64,000 nt of DNA, taken from DATAGZ01 sp036263455 (lineage in GTDB: Bacteria; Pseudomonadota; Alphaproteobacteria; Dongiales; Dongiaceae). The translations under genes were made by a program, and so were the position numbers. The stretch is taken from contig DATAGZ010000007.1 in NCBI GenBank assembly GCA_036263455.1, positions 62,001 to 126,000 on the forward strand, read 5' to 3'. Below are positions 25,222 through 33,428 of the stretch, in pieces. How positions within the stretch are numbered: the first letter of the stretch is position 1; each line of letters begins with the position of its first letter. The notes under the pieces were generated by a model, which saw only the letters and a program-made list of their open reading frames with translations, was not told the origin of the DNA and ran no database searches.

Positions 25222-27003
25222 CTAGCCGAGCTGGGCCAGCGCGTTGAAATCGTCGAGAATGGCGGCGATCCGCCCGGCATCCCATTGGTCCATGATGAAG
25301 CGTGCGCACCGCGTCGCCGCCAGATAGTCCATGGAGCGGATGCGGGCCTTGACGCGAGGCAGCGAGGTGGCCGCCATCGACAAATCCTGTATCCCCAGGC
25401 CGAGCAGAAGCGGCGCGAATTTCGGGTCTCCGGCAATCTCGCCGCATACTGAGATGGGCAGGCGCGCCCGCAAGGCAGCCTCGGTGGCAAACTGGATCAG
25501 CCGCAGCACGGCGGGGTGCAAGGGATTATAGAGATGGGCGACGCTCTCCTCGCCTCGGTCGATTGCCAACGTGTACATGGTCAGATCGTTGCTGCCGATC
25601 GCGAAGAAGTCGGAAACCTGCGCCAGCGCATCGGCGGCCAAGGCGGCGCCCGGTACCTCAATCATCACCCCGAGTGGCGGCAAAGGATCCGGGATCTTGA
25701 GATTTCGCCGGCGCAGCTTCTTGGCGAGCGCTTCAAGCGTGCGGCGCACTTCCACGACCTCGCTCACCGAAGTGATCATCGGCAGCAAAATACGAACGTT
25801 ACCGTGTTGGCTGGCGCGGAGGATCGCGGACAATTGCGCCTCCAGGAGCGGCCGCTCGCGCAGGCTGAGGCGAATAGCCCGCATGCCCAGCGCGGGATTG
25901 AGGGCGGCACCCACCTTATCCTCGAGGGCCGGGGTGGCCTTCTCTCCGCCGATATCGAGCGTCCTGATCGTCACTTGGCGACCGGCCATAGTCTCGACGA
26001 TAGTGCGTAGCGACTGATACTGCTCCTCCTCGCCGGGAACATCGCCTCGGTTCATATAGAGATATTCGGTGCGCAGGAGGCCGACCCCTTCCGCGCCCGC
26101 GGACAGGGCCGTCTCGGCCTCGCGCGGCAATTCGATATTGGCAAGGAGGCCGACCCGCTGGCCGTCCCTCGTGACGGCAGGCAATCGCCTGAGCCGGGCG
26201 AGCTGCTTGTCATATTTCTCCAATTCGGCGCGCTTCTTGCGGTATTCGAGCACGCGCTGTCCGCTCGGGCGCAGGATCGCCACACCTTGTTGACCGTCGA
26301 GGATGATGGCATCGCCGCTTTCGGCGCGCGCGACCAAGTCGGGAATACCCAGCACGGCGGGAATGCCCAGCGAGCGCGCCATGATCGCGGTGTGGCTCTC
26401 CCGGCCACCCAGCGAGGTGGCAAAGCCCGCGATGGTCTTCGGGTTCATGAGCGCGGTATCCGCGGGCGTCAGATCCTCGGCAAGCACGATCGTTCCGACC
26501 GGGAGATTGGAAAATGCCTGGTATGGATTAGCGGTCAAGTTGCGGATCAGCCGGTTTCCGACTTCGCGGACATCGGCGACGCGCGCCGAGAGATATTCGT
26601 CCTCCAGCGCCGCGAATCCCTGAGCGATTGTCGTGATCTCGGCGTGCACGGCCGCCTCGGCATTGCGGTGCTTTTCGCGAATGACTTTTTCGATACCGGC
26701 GCGCAGCCGGCCCGAGGCCAGCATCTGCGCATGGGCGTCGAGCAGGAATCCAAGCTCTTCGCCCGCCATGCCATGTAATTCCAGCGTTCGGCTCTTCAGC
26801 TTGCGCAGCTGGCGCTGCGATTTGTCATACGCCGCAAGGAAGCGCGAGACTTCGTCCTCAACCGCGGCGGCGGAAACTTCATATTCCGGCACCGCGATTT
26901 CCCCTGGCTCGACGAGATAAACCGTGCCGATCGCGATCCCGCTTGCGACCCCCAGGCCGCGAAAGATGACATCCTGCTCCTCTGTTTCGCGCCGCGGTGC
27001 CAT
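25222..27003 (-). CDS. ptsI: Phosphoenolpyruvate-protein phosphotransferase (Enzyme I)
   Basis: A 593-residue Enzyme I. The active-site H204 lies in GGRESHTAIMARSLGIPAV and the PEP-binding barrel has LRTEYLYMNR, RTLDIGGEK, GAALNPALGMRAIR and SNDLTMYTLAIDR. It transfers phosphate from PEP to HPr. There is no N-terminal GAF domain, unlike nitrogen-PTS PtsP proteins. It is the last gene of the chvI-chvG-hprK-rapZ-EIIA-ptsH-ptsI block, three bases after ptsH. With no sugar permease in the block it most likely feeds a regulatory phosphorelay. Confidence 0.94.
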   Translation of the reverse strand: MAPRRETEEQDVIFRGLGVASGIAIGTVYLVEPGEIAVPEYEVSAAAVEDEVSRFLAAYDKSQRQLRKLKSRTLELHGMAGEELGFLLDAHAQMLASGRLRAGIEKVIREKHRNAEAAVHAEITTIAQGFAALEDEYLSARVADVREVGNRLIRNLTANPYQAFSNLPVGTIVLAEDLTPADTALMNPKTIAGFATSLGGRESHTAIMARSLGIPAVLGIPDLVARAESGDAIILDGQQGVAILRPSGQRVLEYRKKRAELEKYDKQLARLRRLPAVTRDGQRVGLLANIELPREAETALSAGAEGVGLLRTEYLYMNRGDVPGEEEQYQSLRTIVETMAGRQVTIRTLDIGGEKATPALEDKVGAALNPALGMRAIRLSLRERPLLEAQLSAILRASQHGNVRILLPMITSVSEVVEVRRTLEALAKKLRRRNLKIPDPLPPLGVMIEVPGAALAADALAQVSDFFAIGSNDLTMYTLAIDRGEESVAHLYNPLHPAVLRLIQFATEAALRARLPISVCGEIAGDPKFAPLLLGLGIQDLSMAATSLPRVKARIRSMDYLAATRCARFIMDQWDAGRIAAILDDFNALAQLG

Positions 27004-27006
27004 GAT

Positions 27007-27273
27007 CTATTCCTCGTCGAATTTCCGTTCGATCAAAGCGGTGAGGGCGGCAAGGGCTGCCGGCGCTTCATCGCCTTCCGCCGCGATCAAGAGCTCCGTC
27101 CCCGTCGCGGCCCCGAGCATCATCAATCCCATGATGGACTTTCCGTTGACGGTAATCTCGTCCTTGCTGATGCTGATCTCGGCGCGGTATTGCTCGGCCA
27201 GCCGCACGACCTTCGCGGCGGCGCGGGCATGGAGGCCGCGCTGGTTCTGGATAGTGACGGTTCGCTGTTGCAT
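27007..27273 (-). CDS. ptsH: Phosphocarrier protein HPr
   Basis: An 88-residue HPr with the Enzyme I target H15 in QRGLHARAAAKV and the regulatory serine S46 in VNGKSIMGLMML. It can therefore take phosphate from Enzyme I at the histidine and from HprK at the serine. Two bases separate it from the upstream EIIA gene and three from ptsI. ATG 27273 was chosen because it gives the family N-terminus; the long frame upstream is antisense or overlapping noise. Alphaproteobacterial HPr proteins of this cluster act in regulation rather than sugar uptake. Confidence 0.95.
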   Translation of the reverse strand: MQQRTVTIQNQRGLHARAAAKVVRLAEQYRAEISISKDEITVNGKSIMGLMMLGAATGTELLIAAEGDEAPAALAALTALIERKFDEE

Positions 27274-27275
27274 CG

Positions 27276-27689
27276 TCAGGGCTTGGCGTCGCGACTCGCA
27301 AGCAGGTGCGAGGCGACATTGATATATTTCCGGCCCGCTTCCTGCGCGCTGTTCACGGCTTCTTCCAGGTCCGCGTGGCCGCGTAACCCCGCCAGCTTGA
27401 TGAGCATGGGCAGGTTGACCCCCGCGATCACTTCGATGTGCGCGTGATCCATCGCCGAAATGGCAAGATTGCAGGGCGTCCCGCCGAACATGTCGGTAAG
27501 GACCACGACGCCCTCGCCCTGATCGAGGCTTCGCGCGAGCTCGAGGATTTCGCGCCGCCGGCGCTCCATATCGTCCTCGGCGCCGATGCAGATCGCCCGG
27601 GCGTTTTCCTGATGGCCGACGACATGCTCCAGCGCGGCCAGGAATTCCTGGGCGAGATTCCCATGCGTCACCAATATCATGCCAATCAT
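27276..27689 (-). CDS. PTS EIIA component, mannose family
   Basis: A 137-residue soluble EIIA of the mannose family. The phosphorylated histidine is H9 in MILVTHGNLA, and the fold signature VVVLTDMFGGTPCNLA is clear. No EIIB, EIIC or EIID gene accompanies it, so it probably ends a regulatory phosphorelay from HPr (often called EIIA-Man, PtsM or ManX in alphaproteobacteria). Its ATG overlaps the rapZ stop (ATGA), and it is followed after two bases by ptsH. The frame is open 111 bases further upstream inside rapZ, without family support. Confidence 0.93.
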   Translation of the reverse strand: MIGMILVTHGNLAQEFLAALEHVVGHQENARAICIGAEDDMERRRREILELARSLDQGEGVVVLTDMFGGTPCNLAISAMDHAHIEVIAGVNLPMLIKLAGLRGHADLEEAVNSAQEAGRKYINVASHLLASRDAKP

Positions 27690-28540
27690 TCGTTTGATCC
27701 CCGATCCCGGTGCAACAATCGCACGTCCCAACCGCGCGCGGCAAGCCTTTCCGCAAGCGCACAGGCAAGCGCCACGGAACGATGCCGTCCGCCGGTGCAC
27801 CCAAAGGCTATCGTTAAATAGCTCTTTCCCTCGGTCTCATAGCGCGGCAGGAGTCCAGCGATCATGGTATCCACCTGCGCAAGGAAGGGTGCATAGGCGG
27901 GGTCGGCAGCGACATACGCACGTACCTCTGCATCTTCGCCCGTGCGCGGGCGCAGCGCCGCTTCGTAATGGGGATTTCGCAAGAACCGCACGTCGAAAAC
28001 GAGATCCGCCGCGCGCGGCAGGCCATTCCGATACGAAAAAGAGGTCACGGTAACGGCCATGCGCGCTTCTTCATCGAGCGAGAAGTGCAGCCGGAGCGCG
28101 CGTTTGAGTTCGGGGAGTGGCATATCGCTGGTATCGATGACGAGATCGGCGGATTGCTTGACCTCCGCCATCAAGGCGCGCTCGGCGGCGATGCCATCGC
28201 GCAGCGGCCGGTCGGGAGCCAACGGATGGCGGCGGCGCGTTTCTGTGAACCGGCGCAACAACACGTCGTCGGCGCATTCGAGGAAAAGGAGCGCGCTTCT
28301 CTCCGAAAATTCGGCACGCGCGCCGAGGAGTCCGGCGCTGGTGAAGCCCCGGGTGCGGGAATCGACCCCCAGAGCCAGCCTTTTGCGCCGGTCCCACCCC
28401 TGCATCAGAGCCGGCAGCAACGCCAGAGGCAGGTTGTCAACCGCTTCATAGCCGAAATCCTCGAGCGCGCGCAACGCGCTAAGCCGGCCTGCCCCGGCGA
28501 GCCCCGTTACGAGAACCAGAGGTGGCGAAGCATCACGCAA
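27686..28540 (-). CDS. rapZ: RapZ-family nucleotide-binding protein (RNase adapter)
   Basis: A 284-residue RapZ/YvcJ-family protein. ALRALEDFGYEAVDNLP at the N-terminus and IAFGCTGGRHRSVALA in the C-terminal domain are diagnostic. The Walker A region reads GLAGAGRL, where E. coli RapZ has GRSGSGKS: lysine is replaced by arginine and serine by leucine. No ATG or GTG fits; TTG 28540 has AGGA six bases upstream and is the best start, overlapping hprK. In enterobacteria RapZ controls GlmS synthesis through RNase E; in alphaproteobacteria the role is less clear. Overlaps the EIIA gene. Confidence 0.88.
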   Translation of the reverse strand: MRDASPPLVLVTGLAGAGRLSALRALEDFGYEAVDNLPLALLPALMQGWDRRKRLALGVDSRTRGFTSAGLLGARAEFSERSALLFLECADDVLLRRFTETRRRHPLAPDRPLRDGIAAERALMAEVKQSADLVIDTSDMPLPELKRALRLHFSLDEEARMAVTVTSFSYRNGLPRAADLVFDVRFLRNPHYEAALRPRTGEDAEVRAYVAADPAYAPFLAQVDTMIAGLLPRYETEGKSYLTIAFGCTGGRHRSVALACALAERLAARGWDVRLLHRDRGSNE

Positions 28541-28826
28541 GATCAATCCTGTCGGCGACGCGAACCGGGGACACACAGTGCGGAACCGCGATAAAGCCAA
28601 GCATGCGGCAATAAAGAAGGCCGCGCAATTCCCGCGGCGCCAGGCGCGGGTATCGGCACAGCCACACTCCCTCTCCGTCCTGCTCCATTTCAAGAAGGTC
28701 GTCGGCGATGAGACGTGCGCCCCCGGCGATGAAGCGCCAGGCGAGGCGCGACTTGCCGCTCCCTGGCTGCCCCGAGATAACCAGGGCGCCGCTGCCGGTC
28801 GCAACCGCGCTCGCTTGGATGATCAT
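28533..28826 (-). CDS. hprK: HPr kinase/phosphorylase, short form
   Basis: A 97-residue HprK with Walker A SGQPGSGKSRLAW (about residues 18-30), GGARLIADDLLEME and a normal position between chvG and rapZ. It corresponds to the catalytic core of the alphaproteobacterial HprK, which already lacks the N-terminal domain of the Firmicute enzyme. It is about 40-50 residues shorter at the C-terminus than I expect (about 140-150), ending ADRIDLA just as rapZ begins. It would phosphorylate S46 of HPr. Its ATG overlaps the chvG stop. Activity of so short a form is uncertain. Confidence 0.82.
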   Translation of the reverse strand: MIIQASAVATGSGALVISGQPGSGKSRLAWRFIAGGARLIADDLLEMEQDGEGVWLCRYPRLAPRELRGLLYCRMLGFIAVPHCVSPVRVADRIDLA

Positions 28827-30436
28827 GAGCGCTCCTGCATCGGCAATTCGAGCACGAACCGCGCCCCGGCGATCCTTCCCTGAGCGTTCAGGATATTCTC
28901 GGCATAGAGCTTGCCGCCATGCGCCTCGACGATCTGTCGGGAAATCGACAGGCCTAACCCCGAGTGGGTACCGAATTTTTCTCCCTCAGGACGCTCGCTA
29001 TAGAATCGCTCGAAGATTTTTTCCAGCTTTCCGGGCGGGATCCCCGGCCCCTGGTCTTCGATCTTGAGACGGGCAAGCGGTCCATCCGTCTCGGTCACAA
29101 TGCGGATATGTCCGCCGGGAGGCGAGAAGGTCTGCGCATTGCCGGTAAGATTGCGCAGCACCTGCCCCAGGCGGCCCTCCAGTCCCATGACGATTACCGG
29201 CTGTTCAGGAAGCTCGAGATCGATCGCCGTTCCGGTGGTTAACAGAATATCGGCCAACGTATTGATCAGTTGGGTAAGGTTAACCGGCATCATCTCATCT
29301 CGTGCCATCTCCGCATCGATACGGGATGCGTCGGAGATATCGGTAATGAGCCGGTTGAGCCGTGCGACGTCGTCCAGAATGATCGACATCAATTTTCTCT
29401 GCTGCACAGGATCTTCGATGCGCGCGACCGTTTCGACGGCGCTGCGCAGCGAGGTCAGCGGATTCTTGATTTCATGGGCGACGTCTGCCGCGAAACGCTC
29501 GGTCGCCGCCATGCGTGCGCTCAGCGCCTCGGTCATCTCGCGCAGCGCTAGGGAGAGGTCGCCGATTTCATCGTGGCGCGCGCTCAGATCGGGTATCTGG
29601 ACCTTCCGGCCGGCCGCGGTGCGGACGCGATCCGCGGCGAAGGCGAGCCGAGCCAGGGGCCAGGCGATGCGGCTCGACAAATAAAGCGACAGAAGAATGG
29701 TCACGCCCAAGGCAATGGCAAAGAAAGCTAGAATTCGGATGCGTGTTTCGCGTAAGGTCGCGGCGACGTTTTCGGCCGACTGGCTAAGCAGGAGCGACCC
29801 CAACACCTGACGGTAGCGCTGGATCGGCACCGCCACCGAGAGAATGAGCTTGCCGCTGCCGCTGTCGCGGACCTGACTGGCGCCGTAGCCGTTCAGCGAC
29901 GCAAGCACCTCGGGAAAATCCTGAGATCCTGGGTGCTGCTCCTCATAGAGCGGATAGTGATGGCTGGTCGGCAACCAGTCGATGATCACATCATAGAGCG
30001 GCCCGAAGATACGGTCGGAGATTGGCCGCTGGCGATCGACCGGCGGCAGAGGCTCGACCTTCACCGCGCCGCTGAGCTCGTGCATGCGCAGCGTATCGGC
30101 CAGCATTCCTTCGGCGGTAAAAACACGCGCCCTCATTTTGAAATCCCCGGCGATTTGGCGCAGCGAATGGCGCGTCCATTCGGGGACAAGCCGGTACTCG
30201 CCTTCGGCGTCCGGCCCAAGTGCCGAGGTGCTCGCGAGCGCTCCTGCGATCAATCGGCCTTGGCTCATCAGCAGGTCGAGTTCGGCCCGCACCAGCGTAT
30301 CGCGATAATTGTCGAGATAGAGCAAGCCAAGAACCGGAATGGCTAGGGTCAATACATTCATCGCGAGAATCCGGCGCGCCAGCGGAGACGTCCAGAGCGG
30401 GCGCCGCCGCCGGTTCCGCCCGAACAATCGGCGCAT
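28823..30436 (-). CDS. chvG: Sensor histidine kinase ChvG (ExoS family)
   Basis: A 537-residue sensor kinase: basic N-terminus, membrane helix (about 24-42), periplasmic sensing domain (45-230), second helix (about 234-254), HAMP, H-box FAADVAHEIKNPLTS with H321, N-box VLRNLTGNAQTFSPP, DQGPGIP and GLGLSI. ChvG/ExoS responds to acidity and envelope change in plant- and animal-associated alphaproteobacteria. The adjacent chvI and hprK genes confirm the assignment. The ribosome-binding site before ATG 30436 is weak. The stop overlaps the hprK start. Confidence 0.93.
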   Translation of the reverse strand: MRRLFGRNRRRRPLWTSPLARRILAMNVLTLAIPVLGLLYLDNYRDTLVRAELDLLMSQGRLIAGALASTSALGPDAEGEYRLVPEWTRHSLRQIAGDFKMRARVFTAEGMLADTLRMHELSGAVKVEPLPPVDRQRPISDRIFGPLYDVIIDWLPTSHHYPLYEEQHPGSQDFPEVLASLNGYGASQVRDSGSGKLILSVAVPIQRYRQVLGSLLLSQSAENVAATLRETRIRILAFFAIALGVTILLSLYLSSRIAWPLARLAFAADRVRTAAGRKVQIPDLSARHDEIGDLSLALREMTEALSARMAATERFAADVAHEIKNPLTSLRSAVETVARIEDPVQQRKLMSIILDDVARLNRLITDISDASRIDAEMARDEMMPVNLTQLINTLADILLTTGTAIDLELPEQPVIVMGLEGRLGQVLRNLTGNAQTFSPPGGHIRIVTETDGPLARLKIEDQGPGIPPGKLEKIFERFYSERPEGEKFGTHSGLGLSISRQIVEAHGGKLYAENILNAQGRIAGARFVLELPMQERS

Positions 30437-30487
30437 GCCCGCGGCTATCAGTGGGCCAAGTGGTCGCAGAATGCCTGTTATTCCCGC

Positions 30488-31189
30488 CTACAGGGCATCG
30501 CGATAGCGATAGCCCACTCCATAAAGCGTCTCGATAGCATCGTAATCCTTATCGATGGACTTGAACTTCTTGCGTAGCCGTTTGATATGTGAATCGATGG
30601 TCCGGTCATCCACATAGATATTTTCTCCGTAGGCGGAATCCATGAGCTGGTCGCGATTCTTGACGTGGCCCGGCCGTTGCGCCAGCGCCTTGAGGAGAAG
30701 AAATTCGGTCACCGTCAAATCGATGGGCTGGTTTTTCCATGTACAGAGATGCCGGTTGCTGTCCAACGTGAGATGGCCGCGGACCAGTGGCGGGTCGCCA
30801 GCGTCTTCGGTGGTGCCTGCGCGCAGGGAATTGCGCCGCAGGAGGGTCCGGATCCTTTCGACAAGGAGGCGCTGGGAGAATGGCTTCTTTATGTAATCGT
30901 CGGCACCCATGCGCAAACCCATCAGCTCGTCGACCTCGTCATCCTTGGAGGTAAGAAAAATCACCGGCATCGCCGTCACTTTGCGAAGCCTCTCCAGCAG
31001 TTCCATTCCGTCCATGCGCGGCATCTTGATATCGAGCACGGCCAGATCCGCTGGATGTTGACTCAGGTTTTTCAAGGCCTCGCCACCATCGGAATAGGTC
31101 TTGACCGAGAAGCCTTCGGCCTCCAGGGCAAGCGAGACTGAAGCTAGAATGTTGCGGTCGTCATCCACCAATGCGATATGCTGCGCCAT
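30488..31189 (-). CDS. chvI: Response regulator ChvI
   Basis: A 233-residue OmpR-family regulator. The receiver has the acidic D9-D10-D11 group, phosphoacceptor D53 (LAVLDIKMPRMDG), switch threonine in FLTSKDDE and lysine in IKKPFS. The C-terminal winged helix ends TLYGVGYRYRD. It is the partner of ChvG and would govern envelope, exopolysaccharide and stress genes. GAGGAGAG precedes the ATG. It begins a minus-strand block of seven genes that runs to ptsI. Confidence 0.95.
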   Translation of the reverse strand: MAQHIALVDDDRNILASVSLALEAEGFSVKTYSDGGEALKNLSQHPADLAVLDIKMPRMDGMELLERLRKVTAMPVIFLTSKDDEVDELMGLRMGADDYIKKPFSQRLLVERIRTLLRRNSLRAGTTEDAGDPPLVRGHLTLDSNRHLCTWKNQPIDLTVTEFLLLKALAQRPGHVKNRDQLMDSAYGENIYVDDRTIDSHIKRLRKKFKSIDKDYDAIETLYGVGYRYRDAL

Positions 31190-31280
31190 CTCTCCTCTAT
31201 CGCCCGGGGGTTTACCGCTCGGGTGCGAATTCTGACATATATAGGCCAGACGGGGGAATAGCTAATATATCCTTTCCTAT

Positions 31281-31294
31281 CAAGCAATTGCTTG
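31281..31294. promoter_or_regulatory. 14-bp perfect palindrome between chvI and the ATPase zeta gene
   Basis: CAAGCAATTGCTTG is self-complementary over 14 bases in the 185-bp divergent spacer. It lies about 90 bases from each start codon and touches a TTGACG that could serve as a -35 box for the rightward gene. It has the form of a dimeric repressor operator; the protein that would bind is unknown. Confidence 0.35.
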
Positions 31295-31374
31295 ACGAGT
31301 CTGGGTTCGATGGGCAAAGATGATCTTAGCTGCCCGCAGCGAAATCGCACCGCCCGGGGCATAACGAGGATCAG

Positions 31375-31698
31375 ATGACAAGCTTCGACGAGCGCGAGCA
31401 AGGATACGAAAATAAATTCAGCCACGATAAGGAACTTGAGTTCCGCATCTTGGCGCGACGCAACAAGAAGCTGGGAGCATGGGCGGCGGAACTGCTCGGC
31501 CTGACCGGCGAAGCACAACAGGCGTTCGCCCGCGATCTCGCCGTCACCGACACTCTGCACCAAGACGACGACGCCCTGGTTCAGCGCCTGTATAAGGACT
31601 TTCAATTGCACAAGGTTGAAATGGACGAGCGGCGCATCGCCAGAAAGATCGGCGAATTCCACGCCCAGGCCCGCGGCGAGGTCCTGAATAAGAGTTAG
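31375..31698 (+). CDS. F1-ATPase inhibitor zeta subunit (DUF1476)
   Basis: A 107-residue, mostly helical protein with the DUF1476 signature FDEREQGYENKFSHDKELEF and KLGAWAAELLGLTG. In Paracoccus this family is the zeta subunit that inhibits ATP hydrolysis by the F1Fo-ATP synthase, its N-terminal helix entering the F1 head. Length matches. It is a lone gene here, not near atp genes, which is normal. It is divergent from chvI and its last four bases overlap the convergent metW end. Confidence 0.9.
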   Translation: MTSFDEREQGYENKFSHDKELEFRILARRNKKLGAWAAELLGLTGEAQQAFARDLAVTDTLHQDDDALVQRLYKDFQLHKVEMDERRIARKIGEFHAQARGEVLNKS

Positions 31699-32318
31699 GG
31701 CGCCGCGCCGCCGTCCCTGCGCCGCAATAGAAACAGCCCCTGCTCGCCCATCAGATTGGCACCCCATAATCCCCGGATCGGCGCCACCGATCCATGCGCG
31801 TTGATGGCGAGTGCGCGTTCGATCACGAGCCCCTTGTCATGGGCCAGCGCTATAAAGTCCCGAATAGTGCAGAGGTGAATATTCGGCGTGTTGTACCAGG
31901 ACCATGGCAGAGCCTTAGTTTCTGGCATACGCCCCAATACGCCGAGATAGAGGCGCACCCGCCAGTGGCCGAAATTCGGAAAAGACACGATCGCGCGACG
32001 ACCGATTCTCGCGAGCTGATCCAGGATCTTGGAGGGATCGCGCGTCGCCTGTAGCGTCTGGGAAAGCACCACATAATCGAAGGCATCGGCTGGATAGTCA
32101 CGAAGATCGGAATCGGCGTCGCCCTGGATGACGCTCAAGCCACGCGCCACACACGCATTCACGCCTGCCTGGCTCAATTCCAGGCCACGCCCGTCCACCT
32201 GTTTTTCCTTTTTTAGAGCGGCGAGCAGCGCGCCATCGCCGCAGCCGAGATCGAGCACCCGCGATCCGGCCTGAATCATATCGACGATGATTTCGAGATC
32301 GATGCGCATACTAGTCAC
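31695..32318 (-). CDS. metW: Methionine biosynthesis protein MetW
   Basis: A 207-residue SAM-methyltransferase-fold protein with motif I RVLDLGCGDGALLAAL and the MetW-typical VLSQTLQATRDP and SFPNFGHWRVR. MetW partners MetX in homoserine acylation in many proteobacteria; its exact activity is not fully settled. The start GTG at 32318 follows the metX stop directly and has GAGGAG nine bases upstream; an ATG nine bases later is the alternative. It is the last gene of the metX-metW pair. Confidence 0.92.
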   Translation of the reverse strand: MTSMRIDLEIIVDMIQAGSRVLDLGCGDGALLAALKKEKQVDGRGLELSQAGVNACVARGLSVIQGDADSDLRDYPADAFDYVVLSQTLQATRDPSKILDQLARIGRRAIVSFPNFGHWRVRLYLGVLGRMPETKALPWSWYNTPNIHLCTIRDFIALAHDKGLVIERALAINAHGSVAPIRGLWGANLMGEQGLFLLRRRDGGAAP

Positions 32319-33428
32319 TTAGAGATGCTCCTCGGCCACAGAATCGAGGAAACCGCGCAGCACGGAAAAGAACTCGGGAATCTCGAGGAGAAAGGAATCG
32401 TGGCCCTTGTCGCTCTCGATCTCCACGAAGGAGACATTGGCCGCGACCGCATTCAGGGCCCGCACGATGTGGCGCATCTCGCTCGTCGGAAAGAGCCAGT
32501 CGCTGGTAAAGGAAATCAGGCAGAAGCGCGCGAGGCTGCCTCGGAACGCCTCGGCGAGGTGGCCGCCATGATTGTGGGTCAGGTCGAAATAATCCATGGC
32601 ACGGGTGACATAGAGATAGGAATTGGCGTCGAAACGGTCAACGAAGGTCAGGCCCTGATGCCGCAGATAACTCTCGACCTGGAAATCGGCGTCGAAGCCG
32701 TACGTAAAAGCTTCGCGGTCCTGAAGGTTACGGCCGAATTTTCGATGCAGCGCCGAGTCGGACAGATAGGTGATGTGCGCGGCCATGCGCGCCACCGCAA
32801 GCCCTCGGGAGGGGAAAGCACCATTGCGTTCATAGGCGCCATCGGCCCAATTAGGGTCGGCCATGATCGCCTGGCGCCCCACTTCGTGAAAGGCGATGTT
32901 CTGGGCGGAGTGGCGCGCCGCCGTCGCGATGGGGATCGCCGCATGCATGCGGTGCTTGTAGCGTGCCGTCCATTCGAGAACCTGCATCCCACCCATCGAG
33001 CCGCCCGCCACGGCGAGCAATTTCTCGATGCCGAGATGTTCGATGAAGCGAGCCTGCGCCGCCACCATGTCGCGGATCGTGATTACAGGAAAATCCGTAC
33101 CCCAGGCATGTCCTCGGCCAGGACAGGGCGAGGCGGGACCGGTCGTGCCCATGCATCCCCCCAGGATATTCGTGCAGATCACAAAATACCGGTTGGTGTC
33201 GATGGGGAGGCCGGGCCCGACGACATTATGCCACCAGCCTGGCTTCTTGGTGACGGGATGAACACCCGCGGCATATTGATCGCCGGTCAGGGCATGGCAG
33301 AGAAGAATAGCGTTGCTCTTGGCGTCATTGAGCGTGCCGTAGGTCTGATACGCGATCTCGATTGGCGCAAGGGCGACGCCCGAGGCCAACACGAGCGGCT
33401 CGTTGAAAACATGCGTGCGGTGGATCAT
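32319..33428 (-). CDS. metX: Homoserine O-acyltransferase MetX
   Basis: A 369-residue alpha/beta hydrolase that acylates homoserine at the start of methionine synthesis. Signatures: CHALTGDQYAAG, GGCMGTTGP (oxyanion region), the nucleophile serine in VAGGSMGGMQVLEW, and the catalytic histidine in DKGHDSFLLE. Whether acetyl- or succinyl-CoA is used cannot be told from family alone. Its ATG overlaps the stop of the upstream enoyl-CoA hydratase gene (ATGA), so there is no room for a SAM riboswitch directly before it. metW follows at once. Confidence 0.95.
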   Translation of the reverse strand: MIHRTHVFNEPLVLASGVALAPIEIAYQTYGTLNDAKSNAILLCHALTGDQYAAGVHPVTKKPGWWHNVVGPGLPIDTNRYFVICTNILGGCMGTTGPASPCPGRGHAWGTDFPVITIRDMVAAQARFIEHLGIEKLLAVAGGSMGGMQVLEWTARYKHRMHAAIPIATAARHSAQNIAFHEVGRQAIMADPNWADGAYERNGAFPSRGLAVARMAAHITYLSDSALHRKFGRNLQDREAFTYGFDADFQVESYLRHQGLTFVDRFDANSYLYVTRAMDYFDLTHNHGGHLAEAFRGSLARFCLISFTSDWLFPTSEMRHIVRALNAVAANVSFVEIESDKGHDSFLLEIPEFFSVLRGFLDSVAEEHL

